Shown here one piece after another: positions 32,437 through 41,263 of a stretch of DNA of 64,000 bases. The stretch is taken from positions 62,001 to 126,000 of the forward strand of contig JBBQXS010000003.1 in assembly GCA_038209365.1 (NCBI GenBank), in the 5' to 3' direction. The position numbers and the translations under genes are program-made. Positions within the stretch are counted from its first letter, which is position 1; every line of letters starts with the position of its first letter. The notes below the pieces were generated by a model that had not been told where the DNA came from, searched no databases, and saw nothing but the letters and a program-made list of their open reading frames with translations. The DNA is from DASQHW01 sp038209365. Lineage in GTDB: Bacteria > Actinomycetota > Acidimicrobiia > IMCC26256 > PALSA-610.

Positions 32437-35235
32437 CTATGTGCCCGTCAGTTGCTTGTTCTCGGCGAGGAGTCGGTCGAGCTCGGCGAGGGTGTACTCG
32501 ACGATACGGTCGTAAGACAGGGCGATGCCGGTCGCGTGCGCCGCGTCGTAGCGATCGGGGCCGAGTTGGGCTCGGGCGTGGTCGAGTGCTGCTTGACGGT
32601 CGGCGCGAAGTAAGGCGTCCACCAAGTAGGTCAGCTCAGCGAGAGGCCCGTCGGTGACGGCACCGCCGAGCGTCGCCGCGAGCTCCGGAGCGTCGAGATC
32701 GGCGGCGACGTTGACACCGCAGCTGAGCACGAAGGCCAACATGACTCGCTGTCCGCTGTCGTGGGCGCGGACGACCCCTTCGCGTAACGCCTCGACGGCT
32801 GGGCCGCGTTCGCGGCGGCGAGCACGGAGCTTGGCGAGCAGCCCGAGAGGTTGCAGCACGTCGGGTGCGTCGGGGGTGGCGACAGCGCGGCTGTGGGCCA
32901 GGCATTCTTCGAGCACCTGGATCGTTTCGTTCGTCTCGTTGGCTCGACGCGTCCCTGCGAACCACCGGAGCGCGACGATGAGCTGGCTCGGGTTGGCGAG
33001 CGTGCGGGCCCGCCGGAGGGCGTCCTCGGCGGGCGCGCAGGCCTCCTCGAGCTGACCGGCCACAAAGCGGCCCATGAGGCCGTTGAGGTCGAGCTCGAGG
33101 TGGGCGTAGTCGGGGGCACCGATGGTGTCGAGGGCTCGCCGGCCCGCGGCGAGCGTCTGCTGCGCTGCGGTGTGGTCTCCGGCAAAAGAGTCAGCAGCGG
33201 CGAGTGCGCTATGCGTCCATCCGGGGGAGGGCGTGTCAGGGGGAAGCCCGTCGCGCAGCGCCTCGGACGCACGCGCGCGCGCGAGGTCGAGGTCGCCTTC
33301 GAGGACCGCTTTCCAGGCGGCGGCAGTGAGCACTGCGCAGCGCCGACCGGGTATCGAGGTTTCCGCGCGCGCCAGGGCGGCTCCGGCCCATTCGCCGACG
33401 CCGGCCGACGGGCGATAGAAGGACTGGCCGACGAGCGGGGCGATGATCCGCAGACCCAGCTCGGCGTCGGCTGGTGCTTCGGTGTCGAGGGCCCAGGCGA
33501 CGGCGGCGCGAAGGTTGTCGAGTTCGGCGCCGAACCGCCCAACCCACGCGGCCTCGTCGGACCCTTCCAGGCCGGGTCCGGCGGCTTCGGCGAACGTGGC
33601 GTAGTGCTCGGCGTGGCGACGGCGGTAATCCTCGGTGTCGCCGGAGTCGTCGAGGCGTTCGAGCGCGTACTGACGCAGCGTCTCGAGCAGGCGAAAGCGT
33701 CGCGTGGCCTGCGGGCCGTCTTCGAGGACGATCATCGACTTGGCGGCCAGGTCGTCGAGCGCGTCTCGCACATCCCACGCCGCGAGCTGGTCGCTTCCCG
33801 CGACGCTGGTGGCAGCATTGGCGTCGAAGCTCTCGGCGAACACGCCCAGGCGGTCGAAGACGACGCGCTCGCGCTCATCGAGCAGCGAATAGGACCACTC
33901 GATGGTGGCCCGTAACGTGTGATGCCGCTCGACGCCTCGGCGGCGCCCGCCGGTGAGGAGCCGGAACCGGTCGTCGAGGAGGCCCGCGATCTCGCCGGGG
34001 AGCATGCTGGTCACCCGTGCCGCCGCGAGCTCTACCGCCAAGGGGATGCCGTCCAGGCGGCGACAGATCTCCACGACGGCTGTCGCATTCGACTCGTCCA
34101 ACGCAAAGCTCGGTTGCACCGCTCCCGCCCGAGCCCCGAAGAGCCGCACCGCCTCACACACCGCGATCGCCTCCAGACTCACCTCGGACGCGACACGCAG
34201 TGATCGCACAGGCCACACCTGCTCGCCCGCCACGGCGAGGCCCTCCCGGCTGGTCGCCAGCACGCGTACCCCCGGCGCTGCGCGCAGCATCGCCTCGGCC
34301 ATCTCGGCCGCCGCGTCGAGGAGATGCTCGCAGTTGTCGAGCACGATCAACGCCTGCTTCCCAGAGAGGTAATCGCACACGCTCTCGGCCAGTGACCGCC
34401 CCGCGCGCGGGTGCACGCCCAGCGCCGCGACCATCACCTGTGCGAGCAGGTCGGGATCGTTCGTCGCGGCGAGTTCACACAACCACACACCATCGGTGAA
34501 CCGCGGCAGCAGCTCCGCGGCGACCTGTATTGCGAGTCGCGTCTTACCCACGCCACCCACGCCCGTAAGGGTGACGAGGCGCGACTCGTCGAGGGCCTTG
34601 GCGACCCCAGCCACGTCGTCGTCGCGGCCTACGAACGACGTCAGCTGCACCGGCAAGTTCCCGGGGAACGCATCCAGCGACCGCAAGGGCGGGAACGACT
34701 CCACTGCGCCCAGCGTCCGGACCTCGAAGACGTGTTCGGGACGAGACAAGTCGCGAAGCCGATGCTCACCCACGTCCACCAGCTCGAGACCTTCGGGCAA
34801 CGCGTCGGCGACGAGGAGCTTGGTCGCGTGCGACACGACTACCTGGCCGCCATGCGCGGCCGCCATCAACCGTGCCGTCCGGTTCAGTGCGGGACCGTAA
34901 TAGTCGCCGTCACGATGCTGCGCCTCCGCCGTATGCAAACCAACCCGCACGCGCAACCGGACGACCTCACCCCAAGGCTCAGCTTCGAGTGCCCGCTGAC
35001 CGTCCACCGCGGCCGCCACCCCGTCATGGGCCGCCGCGAACACCGCGAACACACCGTCGCCCAGATTCTTGACCACGTTGCCGCCGTGCGACTTCACCGC
35101 GTCCCGCAGGATCTCGTCGTGACGCGCCAACGCGTCGCGCATGGCGTCGTGGTGCTCCTCCCACAAACGCGTCGAACCCTCGATATCGGTGAACAAGAAC
35201 GTCACCGTCCCCGACGGCAGCTCAGCCACCCACAC
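32437..35235 (-). CDS. Class III cyclase - STAND ATPase - TPR regulator
   Basis: GTG at 35233-35235 begins a 932-residue protein. Residues 4-180 are a cyclase domain (VTFLFTDIEGSTRLWEEHHD, NLGDGVFAVFAAA). An NB-ARC-like ATPase follows from about 195 (FVGRDDDVAGVAKALDE, Walker A TGVGGVGKTRLAI, Walker B ALIVLDNCEHLLD, then RRLDGIPLAVELAAARV). The C-terminal 350 residues are helical repeats of TPR type. No DNA-binding domain is seen at the C-terminus. Such proteins are common in actinobacteria, and their signals are mostly unknown. It converges with the giant BTAD-cyclase gene (129 bp between stops), which has the same cyclase-ATPase-TPR order. Confidence 0.9.
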   Translation of the reverse strand: MWVAELPSGTVTFLFTDIEGSTRLWEEHHDAMRDALARHDEILRDAVKSHGGNVVKNLGDGVFAVFAAAHDGVAAAVDGQRALEAEPWGEVVRLRVRVGLHTAEAQHRDGDYYGPALNRTARLMAAAHGGQVVVSHATKLLVADALPEGLELVDVGEHRLRDLSRPEHVFEVRTLGAVESFPPLRSLDAFPGNLPVQLTSFVGRDDDVAGVAKALDESRLVTLTGVGGVGKTRLAIQVAAELLPRFTDGVWLCELAATNDPDLLAQVMVAALGVHPRAGRSLAESVCDYLSGKQALIVLDNCEHLLDAAAEMAEAMLRAAPGVRVLATSREGLAVAGEQVWPVRSLRVASEVSLEAIAVCEAVRLFGARAGAVQPSFALDESNATAVVEICRRLDGIPLAVELAAARVTSMLPGEIAGLLDDRFRLLTGGRRRGVERHHTLRATIEWSYSLLDERERVVFDRLGVFAESFDANAATSVAGSDQLAAWDVRDALDDLAAKSMIVLEDGPQATRRFRLLETLRQYALERLDDSGDTEDYRRRHAEHYATFAEAAGPGLEGSDEAAWVGRFGAELDNLRAAVAWALDTEAPADAELGLRIIAPLVGQSFYRPSAGVGEWAGAALARAETSIPGRRCAVLTAAAWKAVLEGDLDLARARASEALRDGLPPDTPSPGWTHSALAAADSFAGDHTAAQQTLAAGRRALDTIGAPDYAHLELDLNGLMGRFVAGQLEEACAPAEDALRRARTLANPSQLIVALRWFAGTRRANETNETIQVLEECLAHSRAVATPDAPDVLQPLGLLAKLRARRRERGPAVEALREGVVRAHDSGQRVMLAFVLSCGVNVAADLDAPELAATLGGAVTDGPLAELTYLVDALLRADRQAALDHARAQLGPDRYDAAHATGIALSYDRIVEYTLAELDRLLAENKQLTGT

Positions 35236-35423
35236 CCCCGACGTCCCACGCAGGACTCGATCAGTAAACCATCGAGCGACACCGAGTGTCAGATGCCAGC
35301 GCGGTGCCCAGATCGCGCTTGACGCCCTCGGTATCGGCCATCCCCGAAGTGCCGTACTGGGACACGCGCGATTGCCCGCGATGCCCCGCGCACAGGAAGA
35401 GCAGTGAACCCGCCGAGCGAACT

Positions 35424-35466
35424 ACTCCCGGGAATACTCCCGTGACTAGTCCCGGAACTACTCCCG
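35424..35466. repeat. Four-unit 12-bp repeat, ACTCCCG-N5 (second copy)
   Basis: ACTCCCG (one unit AGTCCCG) begins at 35424, 35436, 35448 and 35460, with the same 12-bp period and unit number as at 20860-20902. It sits 31 bp left of the tRNA-Leu fragment that bounds element 2. The rest of the gene-free stretch 35236-35752 holds the attachment fragment and arm repeats listed separately. Confidence 0.7.
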
Positions 35467-35496
35467 CCCGAGCTCGGTATCGAGCATATGTTCGGG

Positions 35497-35548
35497 GTGT
35501 CCGAGGGGGACTTGAACCCCCACGCCCCTGCGGGCACGAGGCCCTCAA
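35497..35548 (-). repeat. Divergent tRNA-Leu(GAG) 3' fragment: left attachment site of element 2
   Basis: The segment matches the 3' part of the tRNA-Leu at 53981-54064 from the anticodon loop to the end, with four substitutions and one missing G. The 5' half of the tRNA is absent. This is the expected scar of site-specific integration into a tRNA gene. Its divergence from the identical pair at 43671 and 53979 suggests an older event or an attP from another species. Confidence 0.8.
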
Positions 35549-35675
35549 TTTCATTGCCGAATCTCGGTACGTCTCACCATCGAACCGCCTCAACGCTCTG
35601 AGCAGGGCATTCGCTCTGACCGTTCCGCGACGTCGCGAGCGCGAATCTCGCTCCGTCTCACCACGTCCCGCTCCG

Positions 35676-35697
35676 TTTCTTAGGTACAACCTTAGGT
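35676..35697. repeat. Paired CTTAGG repeats, probable integrase arm sites (left end of element 2)
   Basis: TTTCTTAGG-N6-CTTAGGTG: CTTAGG at 35679 and 35691, 12 bp apart. The same pair with the same spacing is found at the other end of element 2 (43601-43623). Tyrosine integrases bind such short direct repeats flanking the att core. Confidence 0.6.
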
Positions 35698-35752
35698 GAC
35701 GCGGCCGTCAGTCGAAGCTCGCTGTAAGACATTTCGCGATACACTCAGAGGC

Positions 35753-35992
35753 GTGGCGCAAGCGATCTCGGTCCGGCTCGACGACGAAGCGATCAAAGCA
35801 CTCCGCGCGTTAGAGGCCTCCGGCATGACCAGATCTGAAGCGATCCGCACCGCACTGGTCGACGCGTCGAAACGGCTCCGTCAACGGCGAGACCTTGCCG
35901 CCGAGGCCGCAGCCCTTGAGGCGGACGAAGCTGACCGCGCGGAGATGCGCGAAGTCGCAGCATTCATGGAGTCCGTGCGTGCGAAGAGGTGA
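35753..35992 (+). CDS. Ribbon-helix-helix antitoxin (MazE/CopG type)
   Basis: From GTG 35753 the protein has 79 residues. The N-terminal strand-helix-helix (AISVRLDDEAIKALRALEAS, GMTRSEAIRTALVDASKRLR) is a standard RHH DNA-binding fold, and the acidic C-terminal helix (ADEADRAEMREVAAFMESV) is the part that would block the toxin. Its stop lies inside the start of the MazF-like gene, a 14-nt overlap, as in many toxin-antitoxin operons. The antitoxin probably represses its own promoter. It is the first gene inside element 2. Confidence 0.85.
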   Translation: MAQAISVRLDDEAIKALRALEASGMTRSEAIRTALVDASKRLRQRRDLAAEAAALEADEADRAEMREVAAFMESVRAKR

Positions 35993-36296
35993 CGTACTCC
36001 GGTTCAAGCCGGGCTCGCGTCCCGGCCAGGAGCAACGCGGCGCACGCTTCGCAGTCGTACTGCAAGCCGATGCGCTTCTCCCCCGCTCGGTCGTCATCAT
36101 CGCGCCGACATCGACCAGCGCTCGGCCCGCATCCTTTCGACCCGAGATCCGAGTCGGACGAGTCTCAACCCGAGTACTTGTCGAACACGTCGGTGCCGTC
36201 GACGTGCATCGACTCGGACGATCAGCGGGGCACCTCTCCCAAGAAGAGCTGTGGTCGGTCGACGAAGCGCTCCTCACAGTCCTCGGACTCGACTAG
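35979..36296 (+). CDS. MazF/PemK-family endoribonuclease toxin
   Basis: From GTG 35979 the protein has 105 residues: RRGDVLRFKPGSRPGQEQRG, RFAVVLQADALLPRSVVIIA, TSTSARPASFRPEI, then VLVEHVGAVDVHRLG and a C-terminal helix. These are the PemK/MazF landmarks, with the loop after GDV and the conserved PTS-like segment. MazF toxins cut RNA at short motifs; the target is not predictable here. The gene overlaps the RHH antitoxin. The pair probably helps stabilise element 2, which has no integrase in view. Confidence 0.88.
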   Translation: MRRGDVLRFKPGSRPGQEQRGARFAVVLQADALLPRSVVIIAPTSTSARPASFRPEIRVGRVSTRVLVEHVGAVDVHRLGRSAGHLSQEELWSVDEALLTVLGLD

Positions 36297-36384
36297 GGAG
36301 CACCCAGGTCCGCGGGAACGCCCAACCGCGGCACGGTCCCGGGTCCGCGAGACCGGGGACCGGACGCTGCGTTCGTTCATCGCA

Positions 36385-37056
36385 TCAGATATGCCAAGAG
36401 CCTCGAGGTCGTCGGGGCGCGAGCGGGGCGCCGTCCTCGCGTTTGAGACCATGCGCGGCGACGACAAGACCCGCGTGCCACCCAGGCGCTCGACCGCCAC
36501 ATGGTGGTTGCACCGCCGCAATGTCAGCACCGCTCTGTAAGAGCACCCATGAGACGACCGAGTTCGAGTTCCACATTTCGCCGGCGTTGCACTCGTCACG
36601 GCCCCAAACGGGAGTGGGTATCGACGGCAGGACATCAAGGATTCGTCGCGCCAGGTCAAGCTCACGCGCCAACCTCACGGGACTCGCGGTCGCTTCGGAG
36701 ACGTCAGGAATCCGGCCGCCTCGCCAGCGTCGGATCTCGTAGCGGAAACACCGAAAGCGTCCCGCCCATCGCGCTCCTACCGGGCCCTCCGCTACCACAC
36801 CTCGCCGCTCGCCGTGCAGGTCGGGAATCGGCGCCTGCTCGATCACAAAGCGGCCTTCCGGTACGCGGACCTCCAGAGCCGAGTGGTAGAGATCGCAGCG
36901 TCGTCGCCGTTGAAACAGCGCCGAGATCGCCTCGAACAGCTTGCCGCTGACCCGGACGACGTGCGCGCCAGCGCCCAATGGGATCCAGTAGAGGTCCACG
37001 GCTCCCCATTGGTTCAAGTCGTTTGCAGCGTCGCGCTCCGACAGGTCATCGCTCAC
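36385..37056 (-). CDS. Conserved-looking protein of unknown function
   Basis: The 223-residue protein starts at ATG 37054-37056. Segments with strong constraint include YWIPLGAGAHVVRVSGKLFE, YHSALEVRVPEGRFVIEQAP, RFRCFRYEIRRWRGGRIPD and WNSNSVVSWVLLQSGADI, followed by GGRAPGWHAGLVVAAH. The order His (YHSALEV), then Asn/Ser (WNSNSV), recalls papain-like NlpC/LRAT folds, but the nucleophilic Cys is not in place. I do not recognise the family with confidence. It is monocistronic on the minus strand after the toxin gene. Confidence 0.7.
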   Translation of the reverse strand: MSDDLSERDAANDLNQWGAVDLYWIPLGAGAHVVRVSGKLFEAISALFQRRRRCDLYHSALEVRVPEGRFVIEQAPIPDLHGERRGVVAEGPVGARWAGRFRCFRYEIRRWRGGRIPDVSEATASPVRLARELDLARRILDVLPSIPTPVWGRDECNAGEMWNSNSVVSWVLLQSGADIAAVQPPCGGRAPGWHAGLVVAAHGLKREDGAPLAPRRPRGSWHI

Positions 37057-37370
37057 CAGATGAGCTAATCACGCGACGGGTGTCCGCTGGGAGGGCCAAA
37101 GTTCACCGCCCGCTCGGGATCCGAGTCGGAGCGCCTCGAACGCCGGGTGGCCCGCTTACAGGCCGGGCGCTCTTCGACGTTTTGGAGGAGCCGCTCAGCC
37201 CGGGGCATGGTGAGCTCTCGCCGCGCCGCTTCGGACAGGTTCCGCAGGATCAGCGACCCGTCGCGCCGCCACAATCTGCGCGAGTTCGGTTGAGAGCTGC
37301 TCGTGCACAACCCGGAATGTCATGGGCAGTCGGGAGCGCGTCAATCAACGTGAGCGACCACGGCCTCTCG

Positions 37371-37814
37371 TCAGAGGTAGGCCGCCGGGTGGAAGGCCCA
37401 TTCCGATTCTGCGCCGTGCAGCCGGCGGCCTGTGATCGAGAACGGCTCGATCACGAGCCAAGCGTCGCGCTCCGACACAAGCCACGGTTCCGGATCAAAC
37501 CGCGCGCGAAAGTCGGCCGCGTCGGGATTTACGTGTTGCAGCGTCCCGCGCACTAGCACTGACCAGCCTTGGCGATGGGCAGGATCGATGGCGTCGATCT
37601 CAAAGGCGACGGGCATCGGCGCACGGTCGAGGACGTTTCCGGGGCGGGTCCGTACCGCGAACCAGGTCACACCGCTTGTTTCGACGAGCCGGTAGTTCAC
37701 CGGCAATACGATTGGGAACTCGTCGGCGACCACTGCGATCCGGCCGACGGAGTTTTCGCGCAACAGACTCAGACAGGTCTTTGCGTCGAGGTCTTCGAGC
37801 CAGGCATCGCTCAT
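37371..37814 (-). CDS. Pyridoxamine 5'-phosphate oxidase-like flavin-binding protein
   Basis: The protein has 147 residues: LDAKTCLSLLRENSVGRIAV, FPIVLPVNYRLVE, VTWFAVRTRPGNVLDRAPMP, VAFEIDAIDPAHRQGWSVLV and ITGRRLHG at the end. This is the small split-barrel PPOX group that binds FMN or F420, widespread in actinobacteria and often induced in dormancy. A second member lies at 41734-42156 in the same element. The 314 bp between this gene and the one at 36385-37056 show no gene I can support. Confidence 0.85.
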   Translation of the reverse strand: MSDAWLEDLDAKTCLSLLRENSVGRIAVVADEFPIVLPVNYRLVETSGVTWFAVRTRPGNVLDRAPMPVAFEIDAIDPAHRQGWSVLVRGTLQHVNPDAADFRARFDPEPWLVSERDAWLVIEPFSITGRRLHGAESEWAFHPAAYL

Positions 37815-37867
37815 TCGGCGCCTTTACCTCCGTGCAGCGGTCGGAAGCAACGCTACTGGCGGACGAT

Positions 37868-39295
37868 TTAGCCCCGCTGGAGTCGCGCGAATAGCTGCGC
37901 CCACTGCTCGAGATGACGGTCACCGAGAAATTGCTCGGCGGCTCGCTCGCGGCCGTTGGAGCCCATGCGTTCTCGCTCGGTGGGTTTCTCGAGGAGCCAA
38001 CAGACCGCGTCGGCGTATCGCTCGAGGTTGCGGGCGTCGTCGAGGAGGAAGCCGGTCTCGCCCGGGATGATCTGGTCGACGATACCGCCGACCGCGGTCC
38101 CGATGACCGGTCGCGACTTCCACATGGCTTCCGCGACCGTCAGCCCGAAGCCTTCCGCGAGGCTCTTTTGCACGACGACAGCCGCGTGCCGTTGAAGCGC
38201 ATTGACAATCGCGGCCGCCTCGTCGGGATCGTCCATCGGCACGCAGACCAGATGAATGCGGCGCTGCGCCGACGGCGGGAGCTTCTGCCACAGCGCGACG
38301 CACTCTTCGAGCACCTGGTTGGCCTCGGGATCGTCAGCGACGCCACTTGCCTGGGGGCCGGCAAGAATCAGATGCGCATCGCTACGGCCGACGACGTCGT
38401 CGGCGAAACCCGTGAGTACGCCCGGCATGTCTTTCAGCGCGTCCCAGCGAGACGCCTGCAACACGACCGGCACATCGACAGGCGGCGGCGGACCCGTACC
38501 GAGAAGATCGACGCGTCGCGTCACACGACCGCGCGAGCCGTCGCGTCTCGCGAAGGTCCCGACCGGCTCGTCACCGCCGCCAACGAGCAGCCCGACGTAC
38601 TGCAACAGCGGCACGATGGTCGCGCGGTCGATCGGTTCGTTCTTTGCCGAGAAGGGATCGATCGACGGAGCGATGACAGCAAGGCGCTCTCGTGACACCC
38701 AGGCAGGCGCGAACCGCTCACAGGAAAAGGCGTAACCATCCACACCGCCGACGTAAGGACGCAAGAACTCCCACCCGCGCTCGGAATACTCGTTCGGCGA
38801 ATCGATGCCGACATGGCAGCGCCATACCACGTTCGCACCGGCTCGCTGCATGTCGGCGGCCAGTCCTGCAGTCTGCGGGTCATGCAACACGACGAGGTCG
38901 TTGGTGCCCACGAGGTCCAGCAATGCCGCGGCGTTCTGTCGGAGCGTCTCCTCGTAGTCGCGACGTTCGTCGCCTCCGAGCGGACCTCCGTCTCCTGGCG
39001 TACCGTAGAGATGGTTGTGCACCCGCTTCGTGATTTCGAAAAAGCGCGGGTCGCCCTCGATCACGAGCCATCGGGCGTTCACGCCCGCGCCGCGCGCGTA
39101 CGCGAGCAACGTTTGCAACAATTCCGCAACACCGCCCCCGGTCGCGGTCGAGTTCACATTGATGACCGCACGACCCTGCAGCAGCGCGCGTGCGGTCGCG
39201 GCCGTCGTCTCGAACCGCTGGGCACGCCCGGGACCGAGCAGCGCCGCCAGCCGACCACGAGCGAGTGCCCGAACCTCGACCTCCTGCAACGCCAT
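37868..39295 (-). CDS. GT4-family glycosyltransferase, trehalose synthase (TreT)-like
   Basis: The protein has 475 residues and starts at ATG 39293-39295. It shows INVNSTATGGGVAELLQTLL (GT-B N-terminal glycine loop), VLHDPQTAGLAADMQRAGAN, WRCHVGIDSPNEYSERGWEF, PSIDPFSAKN, VVLQASRWDALKDMPGVLTG and the C-terminal donor site QKSLAEGFGLTVAEAMWKSR. These segments are those of trehalose glycosyltransferring synthases, which join an NDP-glucose to glucose. Trehalose production fits a stress role, like its neighbours in element 2. It is divergent from the membrane protein at 39557. Confidence 0.88.
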   Translation of the reverse strand: MALQEVEVRALARGRLAALLGPGRAQRFETTAATARALLQGRAVINVNSTATGGGVAELLQTLLAYARGAGVNARWLVIEGDPRFFEITKRVHNHLYGTPGDGGPLGGDERRDYEETLRQNAAALLDLVGTNDLVVLHDPQTAGLAADMQRAGANVVWRCHVGIDSPNEYSERGWEFLRPYVGGVDGYAFSCERFAPAWVSRERLAVIAPSIDPFSAKNEPIDRATIVPLLQYVGLLVGGGDEPVGTFARRDGSRGRVTRRVDLLGTGPPPPVDVPVVLQASRWDALKDMPGVLTGFADDVVGRSDAHLILAGPQASGVADDPEANQVLEECVALWQKLPPSAQRRIHLVCVPMDDPDEAAAIVNALQRHAAVVVQKSLAEGFGLTVAEAMWKSRPVIGTAVGGIVDQIIPGETGFLLDDARNLERYADAVCWLLEKPTERERMGSNGRERAAEQFLGDRHLEQWAQLFARLQRG

Positions 39296-39556
39296 CCTCG
39301 ATCCTCCAATCGGGCACAGGACGCGCGCTCATCCTGCACCATCGCGAGCAGGCGCCGCAGCACGTAACCAGTTTGAAGGCACGGGTCAGCCTGCTCGATA
39401 CCAGAATCAGTTTGCTAGTATTGCTCTTCCAGAGTATGTTGCATGTGAGCGCCGGCGTGGCGCCCGCACGCTCGAGAGACGCTTGGTTCGGGCCGGACGA
39501 CCGCAACGGTTGTCGCCCGTTCGGGCTCGACGCCTCCCAACGCACGGAGGAACGTC

Positions 39557-40189
39557 TTGTCTACCCTCGCACCGCCTGCGCCCCCTACACCGTCCGCCGC
39601 CACGAAACCCGACGCGACCGCTGTGCCCGGTCCTCGCCGCACGCTGCTCGGCTTCGTCGGCACCCGCCGGGTCGTAGAGATCATCCTCGCGGTCATGCTC
39701 GGGGTCGGCGGTTGCTTGCTGTTGTTCGGCGCGAACTTCGGCCTGAACATGGTCCACAGCCAACTCGTTGGCCAGGACGTCGCATTTCCCGCCAAGGGCA
39801 GCCCCGCGCTGAGCCCGGCCGAGTTCCCCGACCTGCAGCAATATGCCGGTCAGAAGGTCGACAACGGTCCGAAGGCCAAGGCGTACGCGAACGGCTACAT
39901 CAAGCGCCACCTGGCGACCGTCGCCGAGGGCAAGACCTACTCGCAGGTCAGCGAACTCTCGAGGGCCAACCCCAACGATGCGAAATTGACGGGTCAGGTC
40001 GCCACGATGTTCAAGGGTGAGACGCTGCGCGGTCTGCTGCTGTACGCGTGGGGCTGGTCTGTGGTCAGCACGATCGCGCTCTACGCCGGCATCGCGGCCC
40101 TGCTCGGTTTCGTGATCATGCTCTTCGTCACGATCGGCGACTTCATCGCCGACCCGAGAATTGCTGCTCGTCACCTCGCGACGACATAA
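39557..40189 (+). CDS. Two-helix membrane protein of unknown function
   Basis: TTG 39557 is preceded by GGAGG at good spacing, and the frame then reads STLAPPAPPTPS, a Pro-rich tail. Helix 1 (VVEIILAVMLGVGGCLLLFG) and helix 2 (VSTIALYAGIAALLGFVIML) enclose an outer region of about 90 residues (FPDLQQYAGQKVDNGPKAKA, YSQVSELSRANPNDAKLTGQ). The layout resembles actinobacterial aromatic-ring-type membrane proteins of unknown role. It ends 9 nt before the alcohol dehydrogenase gene, so the two probably form an operon with the following genes. Confidence 0.8.
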   Translation: MSTLAPPAPPTPSAATKPDATAVPGPRRTLLGFVGTRRVVEIILAVMLGVGGCLLLFGANFGLNMVHSQLVGQDVAFPAKGSPALSPAEFPDLQQYAGQKVDNGPKAKAYANGYIKRHLATVAEGKTYSQVSELSRANPNDAKLTGQVATMFKGETLRGLLLYAWGWSVVSTIALYAGIAALLGFVIMLFVTIGDFIADPRIAARHLATT

Positions 40190-40198
40190 GGAGCGGTC

Positions 40199-41263
40199 AT
40201 GCGCGCACTCGTTTATCACGGACCTGGCGTCAAGGCATGGGAAGAAGTGCCGAAGCCGGCGCTCATCGACGACACCGATGCGATTGTGCGGGTGGACGCG
40301 ACCACGATCTGCGGAACCGACCTGCACATCCTCAAAGGCGATGTCGCCGAAGTGACGGAGGGGCGCATCCTCGGCCACGAAGCTGTCGGCACGGTCGACG
40401 CGGTCGGCCCTTCAGTGAAGAACGTACGGCCCGGTGATCGGGTCCTCGTTTCGTGCATCACAGCGTGTGGCGCGTGCCGGTTCTGTCGTGAAGCGCGCTA
40501 CGGCCAATGTGTCGGCGGCGGAGGCTGGATTCTGGGTCACCTCATCGACGGCACTCAGGCCGAGTATGTGCGGGTGCCCTTTGCCGACACGTCGACCTAC
40601 GCGATCCCTGCCGGCGTGGCTGACGAAGACATCCTGATGCTGGCGGACATCATGCCCACCGGGTACGAGGTCGGCGTCCTCAACGGCCGCGTGCAACCCG
40701 GAGACGTCGTCGCGGTGGTCGGCGTGGGTCCCATCGGCCTTTCCGCGATCATGGGTGCCCGTCTCTTCAGCCCCAGCCACATCGTGGCGATCGACCTGGC
40801 CGACAGTCGCCTCGACGCTGCGAAACTGTTCGGGGCCGACGTGGTCGTCAACAACGGCCGCGAGGACGCGCTCGACGTTGTACAGGAACTCACGGGTGGT
40901 CTCGGCGCCGACGTCGCCATCGAAGCGGTCGGCATCGCAGATACCTTCGAGCTCGCCACGACCTTGATCCGCCCCTGCGGACACGTCGCCAACATGGGCG
41001 TGCACGGCAAGCCGGCGAGCTTGCACCTCGAGCAGCTCTGGGGCAGGGACGTGACCATCACCACCGGCCTCGTCGACACTTACTCGACGCCGACGCTGCT
41101 GCGACTCACGACCGGTCGGCAACTCGACGTCGCGCGGTTCGTCACCCACCATTTCCCGATGCACGATTTCGTCGCGGCGTACGACGCGTTCGCCCGAGCA
41201 GCCGACACCGGCGCGCTCAAAGTAGTCATCACTCCCGACGCGGCAACTGAAGACGGCAGCTAA
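40199..41263 (+). CDS. Zinc-dependent alcohol dehydrogenase (MDR family)
   Basis: This 354-residue protein starts at ATG 40199 after AAGGAG. The catalytic zinc site is TTICGTDLHILKGD (Cys) and GRILGHEAVGTVDAVGPSV (His-Glu). The structural zinc loop is CITACGACRFCREARYGQC (four Cys). The NAD(P) Rossmann motif is VVAVVGVGPIGLSAIMGARL. It resembles formaldehyde- or glutathione-independent aldehyde/alcohol dehydrogenases (AdhX-like). It oxidises an alcohol or reduces an aldehyde in the cytoplasm; the substrate is open. The next gene starts directly after its TAA. Confidence 0.93.
   Translation: MRALVYHGPGVKAWEEVPKPALIDDTDAIVRVDATTICGTDLHILKGDVAEVTEGRILGHEAVGTVDAVGPSVKNVRPGDRVLVSCITACGACRFCREARYGQCVGGGGWILGHLIDGTQAEYVRVPFADTSTYAIPAGVADEDILMLADIMPTGYEVGVLNGRVQPGDVVAVVGVGPIGLSAIMGARLFSPSHIVAIDLADSRLDAAKLFGADVVVNNGREDALDVVQELTGGLGADVAIEAVGIADTFELATTLIRPCGHVANMGVHGKPASLHLEQLWGRDVTITTGLVDTYSTPTLLRLTTGRQLDVARFVTHHFPMHDFVAAYDAFARAADTGALKVVITPDAATEDGS

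Noticed and set aside
37065..37310. Minus-strand frame of 81 residues between the unknown protein and the first PPOX gene
   Set aside because: Arg/Ser-rich composition as in shadow frames of GC-rich DNA, no ribosome site, no family pattern.
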